Of a stretch of DNA of 64,000 nucleotides, positions 1 to 10,829 are shown piece by piece. Numbering within the stretch: the first letter of the stretch is position 1; every line of letters begins with the position of its first letter. Under the pieces are notes generated by a model. It ran no database searches. It saw only the letters and a program-made list of their open reading frames with translations, and was not told the origin of the DNA. Position numbers and translations under genes: made by a program. This DNA comes from Heloderma charlesbogerti (lineage: Eukaryota; Chordata; Lepidosauria; Squamata; Helodermatidae). The DNA is taken from contig JANEZZ010002197.1 in assembly GCA_026122225.1 (NCBI GenBank), forward strand, positions 1,178,001 to 1,242,000, given 5' to 3'.

Positions 1-656
1 TACCAGGCCACAGAACTCCACTTTTCCTTCTTTTTTGAGCAGAATTTCCTAGTCCCACTCACAGGTTACAGTCTTGAGGTGTGCTTTGCATATATGTGCT
101 TAAAAAGGCAATTTGTGAAGCCTGCTTCCAATTTTCCTCAGGGTTTCCTTAATCTGCACCTCTGTCCCTCAACCAGTGGATGCAGGTGGTTCCGATTTCA
201 GTGGGGTGGTAAATACACTCCAGGTTTCAGTCAGAATGCTAAAGGAGCTATCCGAGGTCCCTTAGAATTCTGACTGGTTCTGACTGAAACCTGGAGCGGA
301 TTCACCGCTCACTGACATCAGAGCCACCATTTTGCTTCCCTTTCCCCCTAGGCTCCGGTTTTCCTCTTTCCTGCCTCCTGCTGCCCTCCCGTGGGCTGCT
401 GCTTCAGACACAGACTGCTTGGCTCAGCTTCCTCAACCCACACTTTTCCCTTTGGCCAGGACATAGACACCTCCATTTGGCCACTTCTTGTCCGAGCTTG
501 TTGGAATCCATGAGGCGCATTGAGCGCTAACCTTTTGTCCAGCCTCAGCCCCCCACAAAGTTAGGGAACCGATGTAAGGCCAATCTTCCTAGTGGGGTAC
601 CACTGCTCATGTAACCCCAGACAACCCACTTGCGTCCAGCACAGGGAAGTACTCAC
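1..656. other. GPR179 intron 5 (right part)
   Basis: Intronic sequence on the minus-strand gene, beginning at the donor at 656 and leaving the window. Apart from the foldback element at 192-330 I see nothing structured or coding here. Confidence 0.8.
192..330. mobile_element. Foldback element family 1, copy A
   Basis: Imperfect palindrome: CTCCAGGTTTCAGTCAGAA on one arm is answered by TTCTGACTGAAACCTGGAG on the other, with GCTATCC near the centre. It is the same family as copies at 19547, 27297, 27606 and 27885. It encodes no protein, so it is a non-autonomous, MITE-like element. Confidence 0.7.
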
Positions 657-725
657 AGGGAAGTAGAGCAGGAGCGAGCCAAAGAGTATCGTCTCCAGAA
701 GAACAACACCTGAAGCCCGAATCCT
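657..725 (-). CDS. GPR179: GPR179 coding exon 5 (TM2)
   Basis: A 69-bp exon of exactly 23 codons (residues 441-463), phase 0 at both ends. The acceptor is TTTCCTAG|AGG at 726/725 and the donor CCCT|GTGAGT at 657/656. It encodes RIRASGVVLLETILFGSLLL followed by YFP, which is TM2 of the class C fold and nearly identical to GPR158 and mammalian GPR179. The next exon (VFILYF... in relatives) is not in the window. The rest of the 7TM domain and the long cytoplasmic tail with repeated CPWE motifs therefore lie to the left of position 1. Confidence 0.95.
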
Positions 726-920
726 CTAGGAAAACAGAGATTAATGTGAAACAATGGTGCAGCCCAATGCAACAGAGGAGGAGGGGGACAGGGCTCTGGA
801 GGTGATGCAGAAATTCAAGTCAAGAGGAAAATATGGCGAATGAGACAGCAGCACCGAGAACAGCTTGACACATCTTTGGGCCAAGAAACCAAAAAGGGGT
901 ATATTCTAGTCCTTCTGTCC

Positions 921-1043
921 TCACCCTGCTGCCCTCCAGATGTGCTTGACTACAACTCCCATAAGCCCCAACCACCATGGCCAATGGGGATGGTGGGAGT
1001 TGTAGTGCAACACATCTAGAGAGCATCAGGTTGGGGCAGGCTG
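921..1043. mobile_element. Foldback element family 2 (CCTCCAGATG type), copy in GPR179 intron 4
   Basis: Palindromic element of about 120 bp with arms GCCCTCCAGATGTG..ACTACAACTCCCAT and GGGAGTTGTAGTGC..CACATCTAGAG. Seven related copies occur in the window. Here it fills about a third of the 383-bp intron 4. Confidence 0.65.
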
Positions 1044-1108
1044 TTTTAGTCCCTCCCTTTTTGCAAATCCAGTTAGTCTTCCCAGTGCCTAGCCCTGTCC
1101 ATACTTAC

Positions 1109-1320
1109 CTTGCTCTTCCTGAAGTGGTAGGACACCAGCATGCTGAAGAAAACTGCCATCATGCAGAAGGCTTGGAAAACCAGGATGGCAGCCCGCAAAG
1201 ACCAGTCTTCCTGGATCAAACATGGTGTGCCATCAACACAGGTGGTACAGCCCTCCTGACAGGGCCGGCACTCCATCAAGTTCCCAGAATCCACTGCTCC
1301 GTACTGGGAAGCACTTTCTC
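1109..1320 (-). CDS. GPR179: GPR179 coding exon 4 (Cys-rich stalk and TM1)
   Basis: A 212-bp exon: two bases completing Gly370, then 70 codons (residues 371-440). The acceptor CCCTAACAG|GA lies behind a long pyrimidine tract at 1321-1355; the donor is AAG|GTAAGT at 1109/1108. The Cys-rich stalk reads MECRPCQEGCTTC and DGTPC, as in GPR158/GPR179. A hydrophobic helix follows (residues about 411-434, beginning LRAAILVFQAF and ending MLVSY) and is TM1. The exon ends in basic HFRKSK, the first cytoplasmic loop, which fits the positive-inside rule. Reading phase connects exactly to exons 3 and 5. Confidence 0.96.
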
Positions 1321-1755
1321 CTGTTAGGGTTCGGGTGGGAGAATGGGTTGGGAAAGCAATAAGTTAAAATGAGTTAAAATAGCAGATCCCAATCTCTGCT
1401 TGTCAGGATCAGCAGGGGCTCCCATGGCTGGATACCTTCCCTGGTGTACTTCTATGTCCAGAGAAACATTTGCATGGCTTTTAAGGGGAAAGCGTAGGTT
1501 TGAAAAACACTTGCAATCTTCTTGGCCCTTTAGCTGATAATGATGTCCTGAATGAGACATGCATACGTGAGTGCCCGTATGTCCAAATGTTTCTATCTAT
1601 TTAACTTGCGTAATGCCAAATGAATGCTGTATTGACCACGTTGGGTATTTATTGCAGAATGGGGATTGTAACTGCACAACTGCAAGTCCCATTTTAATGT
1701 CTTGTCTTTTATTTCAGGAGACATAAATGAGTGGAAGATGACTGAGGCCAAAGGG

Positions 1756-1910
1756 TGCGCCCGATCTCGTCTGATCTGAGAAGCTAAGGAGGGTCAGCCC
1801 TGGTTAGTACTTGGATGGGAGACTGCCTGGGAATCAGGCTTCCTGCACTGAGCGGGGGTTGGACTCGATGGTCTTGCAGGCCCCTCCCAACCCTATGATT
1901 CTATGAGGTT
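1756..1910 (+). mobile_element. 5S rRNA-derived SINE with CR1-type 3' tail
   Basis: Bases 1758-1834 follow the 5S rRNA sequence from GATCTCGTCTGATCT through the internal promoter C box region (GGTTAGTACTTGGATGGGAG). They are joined directly to a CR1 3' end (GGTTGGACTCGATGG ... CTATGATTCTATGAG). This is a SINE, not a 5S gene: the 3' third of 5S and its terminator are missing. A reverse copy lies at 27451-27605. Confidence 0.8.
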
Positions 1911-2605
1911 CAATGAGCAACACTTGTGTGGAGCAATGAAGATCGAGGGGAAAAAATGACCCCCACAGGTCAAGTGCATAATACGCCAAAGACCTTGCCC
2001 CTGAATGCCTGTAGGAAGTTAAAAGGGACATAAGGATGTTATTAATGCTACTATTATACCACAGGAGACAGTTACCAGCAGACTAAAAATGCTGGCAAGT
2101 AGAGAATCAAGAGTTTTAGCAAGGATCGCTATGAGAAGTATACCTTGATGACAACTTTTGAAAAAATAGCTTTGCATCCCAACCAAACAGACAAAGACAA
2201 GTCACGTAGTGATGAAGATCTGCCACTACTTAGTCTTCAACATTTACAAATATTCTCTTGTCAGAAGGACTATATAGTTCCTGGGAAACACTTTCCACTG
2301 TGAATTGTCCCCATCTGAATTGCCTCTGCCCAATCCAGCTATTTGCCCCATAAAGTACCTATACGTTTTTCCGGTGGGAAAAATGGCGGCTATGGGGGAT
2401 GGTTTTTAAATCACAAAAAATGGCATGGGGGGGGAAGTTTTATAAAACCTTTCCTCGTGTTGCAGTTATTATCCTAATATCGCCACCAACCCAATTGCAT
2501 TTACCTTTTTTCAAAAGGAAATGCAGGATAACTGATTATAGATCTCTTGACATCTCTTCTAGATTGGCCCTGACTTGAAACCTGTCTTTCCCTCCTCCTC
2601 CTCCT

Positions 2606-2848
2606 CATTATTATTATTATTACAGTAATATACCACATTTCCTCTTTGGAGCTCAAGATGGTATACAATGGTTCTCTCCCTCTGCTCTATTTGATCATCA
2701 CAACAACCCTGTGAGGTAGGTTAGGCTGGGAGATAGAAACTGGCCTTAAGATCAATCACTGAGCCGTCTGGCTGAATAGGGATTTGAATTTGGATATTCC
2801 CAGTCCAAGTCTTTCAACACTCTAACTACTATATCACGCCGGCTCTCG
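2606..2848 (-). mobile_element. Diverged tRNA-derived SINE
   Basis: Minus-strand copy of the SINE better preserved at 42848. It keeps ACAACAACCCTGTGAGGTAGG and the ACACTCTAACTAC head, but is clearly older. It lies in GPR179 intron 3. Confidence 0.6.
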
Positions 2849-4589
2849 AACACCTTTTAAAAAATAAAAATAAAAACCAATATGCACTTACTTGTTTTAA
2901 AACTATATATACCACTTTTTTTTTCCAAAAAAGGATCCAAAGCAGCTAACAGTAGTAAAAGATTGCAACAAAACAATAAAACAATTAAGTAAAACTGAAT
3001 TTATAATAAATCTCATCCTATTGAGACATGGTGGCAGCTTTATATCAATTTCCCTTAATATTTCCTTTCCTCCATGGTATTTCATCAAAGGGTAACTTGC
3101 ATTTGGATTTTAATATAAAATTACATGTGTAACATGTAAGTTATGACTCATGGGAAGCCATAATTAAACTTGTCTTCCAGGCCTCAATCCCAGTCAATCT
3201 TAAAAGACTTCAGCATGCCAAGTATTCCATGTTGAAGAAGCCAGTCAACTAGGGACTAAGGAAGTTATAGGAGGTGGTGGTCATCATATCCCACACAAAG
3301 CAGCACAGCTGGGATGAGGAGAAACCTTATTCCCTTTTGAGCTAACAAAGTTCAAATCACCAGGGCCAATTTTGAAGCTGCCAGGGCAACTCGAGAGCTG
3401 TGTTTTGCACTCCTGGTAATGATGACAGGGCACAAAGTAAGTCTGGTGAATGGAGGGAACTCTCCATGAGGCTGCTGTTTTTGGTGGTAGTCCTGTGGTC
3501 ATTCTGAAGTAAAGTTTCATCGCATGCATGCATGCACGCATAAATCCATACATGCATGACCTTATGGTGTCCATTCTTGAACAAAAGAACTTCAGAGGGA
3601 AACTCCACCACCACCACCACCACCCCACCACCATCATCATCATTATTAACATTTCTATACCACCCAATAGCCGAAGCTCTCTGGGCAGTTTACAAAAATT
3701 AAAAACTGTGAATCTGCTGAATTAACACTTACCAAGAAGTTCAGTTCTATCACCTGTGGTCTAAATCAGGATAATGTTTTTTTTAAAAATCCCATCTTAG
3801 GTGTTAACTAGCTCACAATTCCAGGATGTTTGTGTTATCATCAACACTGCTTTGTGTATGGTGACTGCAGTTATGTTACACACATCTTAGCACAATTATC
3901 AGCTTGTACGTTTTGCATTTCACTTCGCATTGACCTCACTGATAGCATTTCTCTCTCTCTCTCCACCCATGTGTACCTGCCACCTCAGGATAATACTTCA
4001 TGGATCTGATGAAGTCGACTTTAGTCCATGAAAGCTTCATAAATGTGCTAGCCTTTGAAGTGCCACAAGTGGATCATGTAGCAGGTTTGGTGTCAGCACT
4101 CGGCATTTCATAGGGCTCGTGTGCCCAGACCCCCCACCTCAGGGCTGATGCCTTGCTTACCCCATCAGCACTTGCTGCCCCTTTGGTCCTCCTGGAAACA
4201 GTGCTGCTGCAGCTGCTAAACCCCCTTTTGCCCTCACTCATGAGTGGGCTCACCCCGCCACACTGCCCCTGCGTAAGCCCACTAGCTGATGAGTCTTCCC
4301 ACTGACTCTGTCATCTTCCCCCTCATACGTACACTTGCAGTCTTATCCAGTGGTAAGACACCAGAACCACCCCCGGGCCCACCCCAACTAGCTCAGGAAG
4401 GGAGACTGTCGAGCAGCTGGGCGGGTGATACACCAGCTGAATCTCTGTTCTAAGCACCTACCTTCAGACTCACACACTCCAAACTGGAAGACTGCAGGAT
4501 GAAGGCACCTGGTTGTGGGGAGAGATCACCATATCTCCACCTCCCAGCCCAGCCTCCTAGGACTTGTCTGCTGCCATATGGAGTACCCA
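2849..4589. other. Intron 3 sequence, mostly unique
   Basis: Holds a (CCA)n/(CAT)n tract at 3605-3650 and a fragment of an L2-type 3' tail on the minus strand at about 3648-3710 (CCACCCAATAGCCGAAGCTC). Open frames over the trinucleotide tract (poly-His, poly-Trp, poly-Val) are repeat artefacts. Nothing else is recognisable. Confidence 0.6.
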
Positions 4590-4975
4590 GGTGGACAAAG
4601 CTGGGAGAGATTCAGTGTTCCTACACGAGGCTTTTATTGTGCGCTCACAAGTGCTCACGGTAGTTTGCAGGTCCTTTACATCGTCTTTCTCCATGTTTTG
4701 CAACCATTATTGTGTGTGTGTGTGGGGGGGGGTTCTAAGGAAGGAAAGTGTGGCATTTTTTCTAAATGGCATTATAAAGCCCCGTGTAATTGCACAATTC
4801 CGCTATACCACCACACCACCTTGTGGTTGTGTAACGGAACATATAGAAAGGCAGAGAAAGAAAACCTCTGGAAAAAAACACGTGTAAAGGAGCCGATCTT
4901 AATTCTGCAAAGAATCCAGAAGCAGAAGCCCTAGTAAAGGTGCAAGATAAAAGCCTCATGAAGAAATGCTCTTGC
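4590..4975. mobile_element. Possible non-autonomous hAT-like element
   Basis: Shares the organisation of the elements at 6410 and 44265: GTTTGCAGGTCCTTTACATC at one end, a central CACCTTGTGG..AACGGAACATATAGAAA, and AGAATCCAGAAGCAGAAGCC near the other end. Diverged, and the ends are not defined. Confidence 0.35.
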
Positions 4976-5181
4976 TCCCCCCACGCTCCTCCAACAAGAT
5001 CTCTGTAACGGAAGTAACTAAATAGTCTTCCTCTGCTTGCCCCTTCATTTCTCCCCTTCCTTTGTTGTTTCCCTGAGTCTATTTTAAATTACAAACCTCA
5101 TGGGGTAGGAGCCTGTCATGCCTGTGCTTTATAAAGCACCAACACAGATGGCACTATATAAATAATAAACAATAAGTAGAT

Positions 5182-5311
5182 AAGGGCACAACCCTATGCA
5201 TGGTGAGACAGAAAAAAAAGCCTACAACTCCCAGCATGCCTCAGCCAGCTGGGGCATGCTGCGAGTTGTAGGCCTTTTTTCTGTCTCACCATGCATAGGG
5301 TTGTGCCCTAA
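5182..5311. mobile_element. Foldback element family 3, intact copy
   Basis: Nearly perfect hairpin of about 130 bp. The arm TAGGGCACAACCCTATGCAT / ATGCATAGGGTTGTGCCCTA continues through GCCTACAACTCCCAGCATG and its complement. The loop is CCTCAGCCAGCTGGGG. Same family as 61473-61596 and the parent of the minisatellite at 13204-13958. It lies 46 bp outside GPR179 exon 3. Confidence 0.8.
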
Positions 5312-5357
5312 ATAACTTGGACTGTGCTACAAAAAGCTGTATAAAGCCTCTACCTAC

Positions 5358-5481
5358 CAGACTGGCCATTACTGGTGGAAGAAGGAGAGGAGAAGGAGGC
5401 TCTGCTTGCCCCGTAGAAACCCGGTTTGCAGAGACAAAGGTATCTTCCGAGGACAAAAGCCTGGGTTTCCTGTGGGATGCA
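5358..5481 (-). CDS. GPR179: GPR179 coding exon 3 (end of EGF-like segment, Ser-rich linker)
   Basis: A 124-bp exon: 41 codons plus one base (residues 329-369, and the first base of Gly370). The acceptor is CTTTCAG|TGC at 5482/5481 and the donor CTG|GTAGGT at 5358/5357. The peptide begins CIPQETQAFVLGRYLCLCKP and continues GFYGAS, matching the mammalian CVPLESQGFVLGRYLCRCRP..GFYGAS block, so it closes the EGF-like disulphide module. The last 15 residues are a Ser/Thr-rich linker that no longer resembles the mammalian one. The exon is too short and lacks a start codon, so simple ORF searches miss it on this strand; it was found by matching the conserved Cys pattern and splice sites. Confidence 0.94.
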
Positions 5482-5949
5482 CTGAAAGGAGAAATGCATA
5501 CTTGCGAGTTAGTCTCTCTCCCTGCCTTTCTCTTCAGAAAATGCCTGGCTAAAGTAGAGCTAATTTAAAGTGTCTGTAGTTTGAATTCTTGCTTTCTATT
5601 CGCAGAATGGCCTTCTCAGGCTTACTGGGACAGGCCATTTTAACTTCTTTCCAGTCCGCTTTTGTTGCTTGTTCATCTACAAAGTGGCACCAGGATTCCC
5701 ACCAATTTTTGCATCCCAAGGTGCTGTGGGAAGTTAAATTCTCTGCGTTTATTACTTACATAAGCTGAATGCCAGAGCCAGCTCAATAACAACAACAAAA
5801 TCAACAACACCCTCATTACTGTATGCAAGATGAAATAAAAACAAAACAGAAAGTATCAACCTATCAATAATTGGGAAGGAGCAAAAGTACTGGTAAAACT
5901 AACACCTATCCATAACATTTTAAATCTCTGTTCCCAGAGAATGAGCTCG

Positions 5950-6115
5950 AGGAACTTGATGGTGACGAATATTAAAGCCAAGCCGGTCTAAGCCTGGTCA
6001 GTGCTTGGATGGAAGAGTGCTTGCCCAGGCCCCCTGCACTGTAAACTGCTCCGTGAGGTTCTTGAAGGAACAATGAAAGAGAAGTGGGACATATAAAATA
6101 TTATAGTACTACATT
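5950..6115 (+). mobile_element. Diverged 5S-derived SINE
   Basis: Contains GCCTGGTCAGTGCTTGGATG, matching the 5S internal promoter region, followed by a tail ending in an AT-rich stretch (GGGACATATAAAATATTATA). The head is poorly preserved. Confidence 0.5.
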
Positions 6116-6409
6116 TGGCCTGCATTGTATCTACAGTCTAAATCTGAAATGGTTTCAAAATGGCTTCCGTCTAAGGGGCCCGCTTCCTGCTGAGTTGTAA
6201 GCATGCAGTCTTCTGGGCAAGGGTCGGACTTTGGCTGCTTCAGCAAGAAGCAGGTAACAGCTGGTCAGACCTCAGAGAGGATCCTTCTGACTTCAGGTCT
6301 GGTAGGTATGGGATCTGTGAGACCTCTCTCTGGGTAGACTATCCTGGCTGGAGGTCTTTATCAGGAGGAAGGTCGCTCTCAGAGGACGCTTGAGTCTTCG
6401 GGCTTCTTC

Positions 6410-6775
6410 ACATGGCACTTTCATCCTGCTATTGAGATCAGTTAGTCATGGAAGTTACGGGCGCTTTAGATGATGTCATCAACCTCCAGGGCATCTCCTG
6501 CACTAAATGACCTTTATTCCATTTGTAAAAAGATCGGAGATAATGAGCTAACAATTGAGTTCCCTCTGTGAAATAGGAAAAGCTGCAATAAGAGGAGCTA
6601 GGCCGCAGCGCCATCTAGGGCTGTATAATGAAACATATGGAAGACTCAGATAAGGGGGGAAAGTGTGGGTGGGGAAGGAAGCACATATTAAGGGAGTCTG
6701 TCCTGATCCTGCATTTAAAACAGAAGCAGAAAGCCCTGTTTTAAATGTGGGATCTTAGGCTGGTGTAGAGATGCT
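6410..6775 (-). mobile_element. Non-autonomous hAT-like element (MITE)
   Basis: On the minus strand it begins GAGCATCTCTACACCAGCCT and ends with CCATGTGAAGAAGCCC. The same sequence in plus orientation is at 44265-44660. Imperfect terminal inverted repeats converge on ATCCTGC. The 687-bp duplication begins inside it at 6527, so the second copy (8528-8775) lacks the other end. Confidence 0.6.
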
Positions 6776-7213
6776 CTTGGTCGTACATGGCACCCACTTT
6801 TATGCCACATGTTCCAGGGGCACTTAAGATGGCCATGTGTTCTACTTTATAGAGGACAGTCCTCGGTTTCAAGGGCTGTCCAGTCCAAGATAAAAGATAA
6901 ACAACCATAAGGAGGAACTGCAAACAGGGGCCTTGAAGGTGCTCATCAACAGTGAGCCCTTGACAGTGGACTGAGCAGCCACACAGGCCACCTGATCAGT
7001 CATCCCACTATGGTGAGATGTACTGTATTTCTATTTTAATTATAATAATTGGAATATAGACATCCAAAAGTCCCTTCCTGGGAATTGTAGGACTTTTTTC
7101 TGTCTACGCATGCATAGGATTGCACCCTTACAAAAGTAAGATCCAGATTCTCCCTCCCTTATGATCCAGCCGGCCTCCTCTTAACCTCTTGTCGGATTAC
7201 ATTAGACCAAGTG
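6527..7213. repeat. 687-bp direct repeat, left copy, flanking BovB
   Basis: Identical to 8528-9214 except for one base that I could see (AGAAGCAGAAAG here, AGAAGTAGAAAG there). The left edge continues an intact hAT-like MITE, so this copy joins the original left flank. It has the geometry of a target-site duplication around the BovB fragment at 7214-8527. Confidence 0.92.
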
Positions 7214-8527
7214 CAACGCCAAAGAGTGTTCAAACTACCGCACAATTGCGCTCATTTCACATGCCAGCAAGGTGATGCTCAAAATCCTACAAGCTAGGCT
7301 TCAGCAGTATGCGAACCGAGAACTACCGGAAGTACAAGCTGGGTTTCGAAGAGGCAGAGGAACTAGAGATCAAATCGCCAACATTCGCTGCATCATGGAG
7401 AAAGCAAGAGAATTCCAGAAAAACGTCTATTTCTGCTTCATTGACTACGCTAAAGCCTTTGATTGTGTGGATCACAACAAACTGTGGCAAATTCTTAAAG
7501 TGATGGGAGTACCAGACCACCTTACCTGTCTCCTGAGAAACCTGTACGAGGGTCAAGAAGCAACAGTAAGAACCAGACATGGAACAACCGAGTGGTTCAA
7601 AATTGGGAAAGGAGTACGACAAGGCTGCATATTGTCACCCTGCTTATTTAACTTATATGCAGAGTACATCATGAGAAATGCCGGATTGGATGAATCAGAG
7701 GTCGGAATTAAGATTGCCGGGAGAATTATCAACAACCTCCGATATGCAGACGATACCACCCTAATGGCAGAAAGCGAAGAGGATCTCAAGAGCCTCTTGT
7801 TGAGGGTGAAAGAGGAGAGTGCAAAAGCTGGTTTGAAACTCAACATTAAAAAAACGAAGATCATGTCATCTGGCCCTATCACTTCCTGGCATATAGAAGG
7901 GGAAGAAATGGAAGCAGTGACAGATTTTACTTTCTTGGGCTCCAAGATCACCGCAGATGGTGACTGTAGCCATGAAATTAAAAGACGCTTGCTCCTTGGG
8001 AGGAAAGCTATGGCAAACCTAGACAGCATAGTAAGAAGCAGAGACATCACCTTGCCGACAAAGGTCCGTCTAATCAAAGCTATGGTTTTCCCAGTAGTAA
8101 TGTATGGCTGTGAGAGCTGGACTATAAGGAAGGCTGAGCGCCGAAGAATTGATGCTTTCGAACTGTGGTGCTGGAGAAGACTCTTACGAGTCCCCTGGAC
8201 TGCAAGGAGGTCAAATCAGTCCATCCTAAAGGAAATCAACCCTGAGTGCTCATTGGAAGGACAGATAATGAAGCTGAAGCTCCAATATTTTGGCCACCTA
8301 ATGCGAAGAGAAAACTCCCTGGAAAAGACCCTGATGCTGGGAAAGACTGAAGGCAAAAGGAGAAGGGGACGGCAGAGGATGAGATGGCTAGATAGCATCA
8401 CGGATGCAATGAATATGAACTTGAGCACGCTCCGGGAGAGAGCGCAGGACAGGAAGGCCTGGCGTGCTATGGTCCATGGGGTCACGAAGAGTCGGACACG
8501 ACTGAACGACTGAACAACAACAACAAC
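7214..8527 (+). mobile_element. 5'-truncated RTE-BovB LINE with intact 3' half of reverse transcriptase
   Basis: One frame is open from the left junction (7215) to the stop at 8511-8513. It encodes the reverse transcriptase from its palm domain to the C-terminus. Motifs seen are FIDYAKAFDCVDHNKLW, KGVRQGCILSPCLFNLYAEY and the catalytic YADDTTLMAE, and the BovB C-terminal region ends KAWRAMVHGVTKSRTRLND. The 3' end is the BovB type: GTCGGACACGACTGAACGAC followed by repeated AAC. The endonuclease and the first part of RT are missing, so it cannot move itself. The lack of disabling mutations and the near-identical flanks indicate a recent insertion. It resides in GPR179 intron 2, opposite to the gene. 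Confidence 0.95.
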
Positions 8528-9214
8528 AAAAAGATCGGAGATAATGAGCTAACAATTGAGTTCCCTCTGTGAAATAGGAAAAGCTGCAATAAGAGGAGCT
8601 AGGCCGCAGCGCCATCTAGGGCTGTATAATGAAACATATGGAAGACTCAGATAAGGGGGGAAAGTGTGGGTGGGGAAGGAAGCACATATTAAGGGAGTCT
8701 GTCCTGATCCTGCATTTAAAACAGAAGTAGAAAGCCCTGTTTTAAATGTGGGATCTTAGGCTGGTGTAGAGATGCTCTTGGTCGTACATGGCACCCACTT
8801 TTATGCCACATGTTCCAGGGGCACTTAAGATGGCCATGTGTTCTACTTTATAGAGGACAGTCCTCGGTTTCAAGGGCTGTCCAGTCCAAGATAAAAGATA
8901 AACAACCATAAGGAGGAACTGCAAACAGGGGCCTTGAAGGTGCTCATCAACAGTGAGCCCTTGACAGTGGACTGAGCAGCCACACAGGCCACCTGATCAG
9001 TCATCCCACTATGGTGAGATGTACTGTATTTCTATTTTAATTATAATAATTGGAATATAGACATCCAAAAGTCCCTTCCTGGGAATTGTAGGACTTTTTT
9101 CTGTCTACGCATGCATAGGATTGCACCCTTACAAAAGTAAGATCCAGATTCTCCCTCCCTTATGATCCAGCCGGCCTCCTCTTAACCTCTTGTCGGATTA
9201 CATTAGACCAAGTG
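8528..9214. repeat. 687-bp direct repeat, right copy, flanking BovB
   Basis: Second copy of 6527-7213 at an exact offset of 2001 bp. It starts at AAAAAGATCGG directly after the BovB (AAC)n tail and ends at ATTAGACCAAGTG before unique sequence. Confidence 0.92.
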
Positions 9215-10829
9215 TCTTCAGTCTCATCCAAGGTGCAAGGTGCTTCTTTTCTGTCTCCTGCTGCTCCTTACTAGATTGCTCATGTTGGGTCCCCTGCCTT
9301 TTCTGGACACCAGTGGTTAAATATTTATGCATTATAATAGCTGAATGTCGGATGGCCAAATCCCCTTTTCCTAAAACCTAAATGGATCACTAATGCTGCA
9401 GAGCACGCTAATCCCATGGAAAGCGACTGCTGCCAAAAGGAGAGCAAATGTAACCAGTGAATGAGCATCCATCAGTGAGCCTCTCTTTAACATCAAAGGA
9501 CCTCAAGACCTCTAGGAGAACAGATGTCAATGGAGAAGTGGGGCAGAGGAAGAGGAAAGGTGCAAAGAGAGGTACACACAGAACCAGCAGGCTGTTCCAT
9601 CTGTGCGCTCACTTTGGAATCATGAAATACTGGTGTTTGCATACCGACATTTCCACTGTTCATTTCTAAATAAAGTTTCAGACTTCAAGGTGTATTAAAA
9701 CCATGCAGCAGAAGGCAAACTGAAGGAAGGGAACGGGATGCCAACAGGAGGGCTGTAACAAAGGTGAAACAAAGTTTCACACACACTCCAAAGTTGGCAG
9801 AATTCAAATTTTACTTTTTGGAATCTGAATGTTTTTTTAAATGCTGTTTTTGAAATTTGTGGGATACTTATATAAACAAAACCTTCAAGTCTTGTGGAGG
9901 AATTTGAAAGCAATAATGTAAAGCATCAACTTGTATATCGTGGTGGTGGGTTTTTTGTTTTATTTCTAAAAACACACACCCTAAATCCAACTGCATAAAC
10001 TTTGTGAATCAAGAGAATGTAAAATCAGATTCTTCCCTCCACCCTGCAGAATTGTATCATTTCTACTCAGGATCACTTAACTCAGATTCTACACCCTTTT
10101 AACCAACCTGTTGTCATCAGAGTGCATCTCCTACCTTTTCAATGCAAACTTACAGTGGGATTCTAATGTGCTTTAAATGATTTTGCCCCTTTTCCTTTGC
10201 TGACCCGAATGCCTCTATTCATGTCCTGCTTGAGTGCTTCCCAAGGGCATCTGGTTGGCCGCTGTGCAAACAGAATGCTGGAGTATATAGGCCTTTGCTC
10301 TGATCTTATGTTGTCACCTCTTTCTCTCCCTTCAAAGCCTACCTTTTCTGTTAAGCCTTTGACACAACCCCCAATGAGTCTTCATCCTGCTGAAACTAAG
10401 CCCAATTATACGTAACGGAAGTGAAAGCATGGTTTTTCCTCCTCTCCATCTATAACTTCCCCTGTGTTGAATTATACATGGTAAGCTCCTTGGGGCAGGG
10501 ACTTTTTCTTTGTTCTTACTCTGTAAAGCACCATGCACATGAACGGTGAGATAAAAGAACCATCAAGGGATAGCACGTCACCTTGATTAATTAACACAGA
10601 GTCCAAGGGTGTGTGAGAACTTGATTTTGTGGTGTGTTGATGAGCTTGCATGGAAAGGAAAGAGCTAGAAGGGACATATGAGAAGACGAGGGAGGAAATA
10701 TTGCCAGTGGTAGAGAGAAGGAGAATTTTAACAGTAAGGACTAGAAACGCTGCTACTTTGTTCATTTAAAAGTCTTCCCACCCTAGGCCTTTTCTTAAAT
10801 ACAATCAAGATTGTTCATATAAAAAAAGC
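9215..10829. other. Intron 2 sequence without recognised features
   Basis: No conserved exon, SINE or LINE is recognised. Small open frames have no family resemblance. Confidence 0.5.

Noticed and set aside
1756..1834. 5S rRNA gene
   Set aside because: Only part of 5S is present, with changes, and it runs directly into a CR1 tail; a SINE explains it.
3284..3725. Poly-His / poly-Trp open frames
   Set aside because: Translations of the CCA/CAT trinucleotide tract at 3605-3650.
6741..8924. Two identical 60-codon minus-strand ORFs at 6741-6923 and 8742-8924
   Set aside because: They are the same sequence in the two 687-bp direct repeats; no protein resemblance.
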